Shown one piece after another: positions 59,901 through 64,000 of a stretch of DNA of 64,000 bases. The stretch spans positions 11,773,501-11,837,500 of the forward strand of contig CM062214.1 in the NCBI GenBank assembly GCA_031216445.1, given 5' to 3'. The translations under genes and the position numbers were made by a program. Position 1 is the first letter of the stretch, and each line of letters begins with the position of its first letter. The notes beneath the pieces were generated by a model. The model was given only the letters and a program-made list of their open reading frames with translations, was not told the DNA's origin and did no database searches. This DNA is from Lateolabrax maculatus (taxonomy: Eukaryota > Chordata > Actinopteri > Acropomatiformes > Lateolabracidae).

Positions 59901-60466
59901 CAACGCTGTGGCTCATTTATGTGTTTTTAATGAAGGTGTATTCCACGGAGGAACAACATACTGTATATCAAGCTTCAGTTATGCAAGCAATATGTGTTGG
60001 AGAGATCAATTCATTGTTGTTGCTTTTTTTTTTTTTTGGTGGGATTTGTTGACAATAAGCAAATCACAAGCCTCATTGTTTAAGCAGTAATGTGTTTACT
60101 GCCCTGTGATATTATCATGACCCCCATTTTCTACCCATCATGCCATTAGCAGCTCATCATGCTACCCTCAAAACCATTCCTATTGCACGGTCTTCAGCCC
60201 TCTAATACATGCAGTATGAACCTAAACAAAGCAGGGTATTATTCCGGTCATTACCTACCATATATGGCTATACAAAATGGAAGATAGTCATTTAAATACA
60301 CTTCTACACAGCCCTGAATAAATATACATTACACTCATGTTTCAACACACAAAGCAATTTTGCAGTATTGATGTAGCCCTGGCTGTGTTTTCATCCATAT
60401 GCAGGCCCATGACTGAATTGCATAGGGCCAGAAGTGACGATATGATTTATTATAGCAGTGATTGTT

Positions 60467-60577
60467 TGACCCCCCCCCCCCCCCCCCAAGCTGCAGAGAG
60501 TCTGCATGAATTCTAGCGCTGCTGCGACTGAACTAAATAGTGTGTGTGTGTGTGTATGTGTGTGAATGTGAGAGAGA

Positions 60578-60608
<31 letters not shown>
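60467..60608. repeat. C-run, (GT)n and (GA)n cluster
   Basis: A C-run of about 17 (60471-60487), a GT tract (60540-60563) and a GA tract (60570-60608) within 140 bases. Confidence 0.9.
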
Positions 60609-62418
60609 TGATTAAGGAACCGAAGAAAGTGAATACAGAGATAGGAGGACAGAGAGGGAATGAACGATAGAGACAGCCGGAAATATGCAGTATGTATATG
60701 TGCAGGCAGGTGTGGTCTCTTTGTTTGTGGGGGCCAATTACATTCTCTTGGTTTATCTGTTCTTGCAAACATTTGTACCATTCACCAGCACCAAAGCCAA
60801 TCTTTCAAATATACAAGGCATGGCACTCAGTTCAATACTTGCATTAACCTCCTCCCCCAAGGAAACCTCCCCACCTCTCTGGGGTATTTCTGAAGACATC
60901 CCAGCTTTATTACCCTCGAACATCCTCGTAACACTGTTCTAGGGTTTCTGATTGCTCCTGTGAGGCCATTAACACTGGCCCACACCCTTTAGTGTTAATG
61001 TACCCTTCACACTTAGGCCTCTGAAAATAGTAGCCTTATATCATGTTTTTCCCTAAAATGCAAAACATTAAAAACATCACTCTATTTTTAAGATAAATCC
61101 AATTTAAAAAAATGAAAAGTAGCATTGTAGCACTGGATACTATACATTCATGAAACCTACAAATGGCCAGTATTACTTCTTTAGTATGTCATCTATGATA
61201 CAGGATGCTCCTCCAAAGGACGCTTTGTACTTGTGATAACAAAGTTTCCAAAATTATCCATGCAACCATCTGCACAGAGAGAAGGACAGACTAAAGTGTA
61301 CTGTACATGCACCCGAATTGTTACAATTCATAAATCCCATAAATGGCACTCAGTGGAGACCAACTCATTTGCTGTCCTGTTTGTATCTGTAGCTTTGGTG
61401 TTGTTGGGCAGGCACAGTCAGTTGAAAGGCTGAGTTTAAACATTAGTGACCTTCAAATTCAAAGTAGAAAAGAGTGAAGTCAACTGGCCAACATGCTATG
61501 GTAAAAGCGAAGTAACTTGCTCCTCTCTATAAGTTGGACAAGGACTTCTCAAGAGAAGCCCACCTACTGGAGCCACAGAGTTCAGCTTCTTTAATCAAAA
61601 AATAAAAAGCAGCCTTGCATGCAGAAGAAAATTCTGGCATTCCCATACTGACAATCCTTCACAGTGCAGTCCGGCACATCCAAATGTTGGAGGCCCAGAT
61701 GATTGTCTTTGTCTCATGAGCAGGCAAACCCAGGGGAACGCTGGCTATTCCCTGAAATTCCATCGAGGCTTTGATTGCAGCAGCATGGAGCCAATGACCC
61801 AGGGGAGCAAGGCAAGCCATAGTTTTGTTATGCCATTAGTTTTATTTTGCTACCAAGCAAACTGAAGCAGCTTGCTTACTTATCATATATAGTTAACAAA
61901 TATCAAGTAATGCCATGCTCAGCCTCTTTAAAATGAACAATTGAACACTCCTGTTTGCTATAGTCAGAATCAATCATGTGTGATACTGGCCAAAAGCTGG
62001 CCCAAGTGCTTAGTGGTACTAATTCTCATTTGAAAAAACCAACTCAAGTGCAACATAAGCTAGTCAACCCCAGAAAAGGAGGCAAATCTGGCAGCCATTT
62101 CAGAATGGTCCTGGCTTACGTTTGGTCCTCCGGTGCTAAAACACAGCAGAGTGCACAGATACTCTGCATAGCTGCAATCGCCGGGCTGCCTGAGATGGGT
62201 TCATAGCGTTTGGCACCACACATGGGCTGAACAAACAAAGAATGTTGCTGTGAATGTTGTTGCAATTGCATTAAAAAAAATCTTCCCTGGTGCAGGCACA
62301 GTGCCCTCGTCATGGGGAGATAGCATTTTCTTTCTTTTCCTCAATTTTTTTTTATTTAGTGAGGGATTTAGTGGCTCCAAACGAAACAAATCTGCACAGT
62401 GGTGGATGGACTGATAAT

Positions 62419-62705
62419 GGGGTGGCGCAGTGGTGTGGTGATTGGCACTGTTGCCTCACAGCAAGAAGGTTCCAGGTTCAAACCGGTCCGGCTGGGGCCC
62501 TTCTGAGTGGAGTTGGCATGTTCTCCCTGTGCTTGTGTGGGTTACCTCAGAGCACTCCAGCTTCTTCCCAAAGACATGCAGGTTAAGTTAATTGGCGACT
62601 CTATATTGCCTTTAGATGTGAATGTGACAGTGAATGGCTGTCTGTCTTTCTGTGTCTGACTGGTGTCCAGTCCAGGCTGTACCCTGCCTCCAGCCCAATG
62701 TCAGA
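62419..62705 (+). mobile_element. tRNA-derived SINE
   Basis: An RNA polymerase III promoter is visible: A-box TGGCGCAGTGG (62423-62433) and B-box GGTTCAAACC (62475-62484), 41 bases apart. The body (GGAGTTGGCATGTTCTCCC, AAAGACATGCAGGTTAA, TTAATTGGCGACTCTA, TGTACCCTGCCTCCAGCCCA) matches a very common teleost repeat from memory. Small indels compared with the remembered consensus suggest an old copy. It sits about 90 bp before the hAT-type element. Confidence 0.75.
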
Positions 62706-62797
62706 CAAGTGCGTAAAGTGCGTGTGATTGTTGGTTTTGGGAAGTACTAGCCCTCCCTTAATTCAAATGTCGAAAAAATATGACAAGGATTTTGGAT

Positions 62798-63450
62798 TAG
62801 AGGTCTTCAGAAGTCCAAACAAACCATAGGACCCGAGACCGTTTTATACGGGTCTGTTTAACATTATGTGTAATGCCCGAGTGGATCCGACCGACCGATC
62901 CAGACCCGGCCGGCCGTGATCATGATGGAAGTGCTGTGCGTGCGTGTGTGTGTTTGTGTGTGTTCTAACTTGCAACATTGTAACATTAGGATGAGAAAGC
63001 AAAGATGCTTTGTATCAATATATATAATAAAATATTATATAGGTATATATATATAATATCACATTTGTCATCTGTCACTTAACAGCAAGAGGCTTTTAAT
63101 CGGAGTAATGCATCACAACTGAGCACAAGGGAGAAGGTTACTAACATTACATTAGACACAGTTTGTTTGGCAATAAATCTTGGTTAGACACCAGGTGCGA
63201 CTGTAATCTGTTGGTGCTGTGCGGCAAGACACAAAGTTTCGTTTTGACAACTTGTAAATTAACGTTAACTTGTTAGTAGCAATCAGCTGTGAAATCGGTG
63301 CAGAACTGGGTTGTGTCTCCCTGACAGTTTCAGGTCTGACATTTCTCAGTTCTGCTTTCAAATATGGACAGGTCTGGTTCGGTTCCGGGTAGTACATTTC
63401 CAGATCTTTTTGGGTTCCGGTATGAATTTTTGGACCTGTGAAGGTCTCTA
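62798..63450. mobile_element. Non-autonomous hAT-type DNA transposon with 8-bp target duplication
   Basis: Imperfect terminal inverted repeats begin with TAGAG: left 62798-62816, right 63432-63450 (about 15 of 19 positions agree). The flanks are TTTTGGAT (62790-62797) and CTTTGGAT (63451-63458), an 8-bp target duplication with one mismatch; this length is the hAT signature. The 653-bp interior has no transposase-like frame. It contains GGTCTGGTTCGGTTCCGG-type wording, seen in abundant fish repeats, and a (TG)n tract near 62938-62962. Confidence 0.7.
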
Positions 63451-63458
63451 CTTTGGAT

Positions 63459-64000
63459 GAACCATACCAAAGACGTAGCAAAAGGTAGCGCATTACAAGC
63501 TGCGCCAATGATGTGAAATAGTGTACACTTCCTGTCTCTTAAGTGGGCGGGGTCTGTTCTCCCGCCTTGTTAGGAAGTATTGTAAACATTGTGTGGATGT
63601 TTCATTAATCAAAGAAACACGTGTTTTATTTCAGTTTTAACTTTTAATTCAGGGTTTCATGTGTAAGTCCCCTCTAAAATTCTGTTTGTAAAGTGACGTC
63701 AGCAGCGCTCCAGTGAAACCAGACAAACCAACAGCGAGATGTTGCCAGATCTCACGAGATTGTGTTGCTGAGACAGCGGCAGGCCTCGAACAAAGTACAT
63801 TTCAAAATTTCGTTTTCATTTTAGTGTCATGATTGTTTGGAAGGTATTTGGCATGTGAAAAATGGGTCCATTATTTACTTCGGTGACTATAGGGCGAAAG
63901 AATCGGTCAAAATCTATGTTCACGTTCACCTCTCCCATTAAAATGAATAAACTCAGACCTGCTGCTGGTTTTCTAAAGGGAGGCCGTGATGAAACACATG
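63459..64000. other. Window end, no gene recognised
   Basis: Contains a full palindromic TGACGTCA at 63694-63701 and a TCTCACGAGATTGTGTTGCTG phrase (63752-63772) that recalls fish repeat sequence. No coding sequence is supported. Confidence 0.4.

Larger units (their letters stand above)
56461..62418. other. Gene-free sequence downstream of pamr1
   Basis: Contains the AAT, GT and GA tracts. A stretch around 57150-57270 (tail GCATTAATTGATATTTTATCCAC) vaguely recalls a dispersed fish repeat but is not secure. No exon of the expected neighbour slc1a2 was seen. Confidence 0.5.

Noticed and set aside
63694..63701. Full palindromic TGACGTCA near the window end
   Set aside because: No gene start is visible beside it, and 8-base matches occur by chance in 64 kb; not called as a regulatory site.
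1..64000. CRISPR array, operon, phage or bacterial-type system
   Set aside because: No regularly spaced direct repeats and no prokaryotic gene layout. Spliced genes, CpG island and SINEs show vertebrate nuclear DNA.

Overview
The window is nuclear DNA of a ray-finned fish, most likely a percomorph teleost. It is AT-rich with a sparse gene content, GT-AG introns, many (CA)n, (TA)n and homopolymer microsatellites, and several interspersed repeats that I recognise from teleost genomes. Two protein-coding genes can be supported. Both belong to the vertebrate block that reads SLC1A2-PAMR1-FJX1-TRIM44 in human 11p13, and they keep the head-to-head orientation they have in mammals.

Layout. 1-16761: gene-free sequence with microsatellites, polypurine tracts and a 0.6 kb foldback element at 14392-15002. 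16762-19740: the intronless fjx1 gene on the minus strand, in a CpG-dense island. It encodes a type II Golgi kinase of 419 residues with an intact DNE motif. 19741-34348: about 15 kb of intergenic sequence shared by two divergent promoters, containing a minus-strand tRNA-derived SINE and a telomere-motif-rich repeat. 34349-56460: pamr1 on the plus strand, reconstructed here as 14 coding exons with continuous phase (3561 nt, 1186 residues). 56461-64000: gene-free sequence ending in a tRNA-derived SINE and a non-autonomous hAT-type transposon with an 8-bp target duplication. The next conserved neighbour (slc1a2 in human) is not visible.

The most unusual feature is the architecture of pamr1. The human protein, as I remember it, has 720 residues: a Cys-rich N-terminus, CUB, EGF, two Sushi domains and an inactive S1 peptidase domain. 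Here two extra Sushi exons (50721-50891 and 51089-51280) and an 879-nt exon (51529-52407) lie between the EGF and the Sushi exon that matches human Sushi 1. The long exon encodes a 293-residue Lys/Glu/Thr-rich, cysteine-free, heavily N-glycosylatable spacer. All of these exons are phase 1-1, so any of them can be skipped without a frameshift. Intron 5 must use a GC-AG splice pair to stay in frame. The peptidase domain keeps His and Asp of the triad but has Thr in place of the nucleophilic Ser, as in human PAMR1.

Both products enter the secretory pathway. Fjx1 is expected to phosphorylate extracellular cadherin-type substrates in the Golgi, and Pamr1 is expected to be a secreted modular pseudo-protease. 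They are neighbours by ancient synteny; nothing here shows that they act together.
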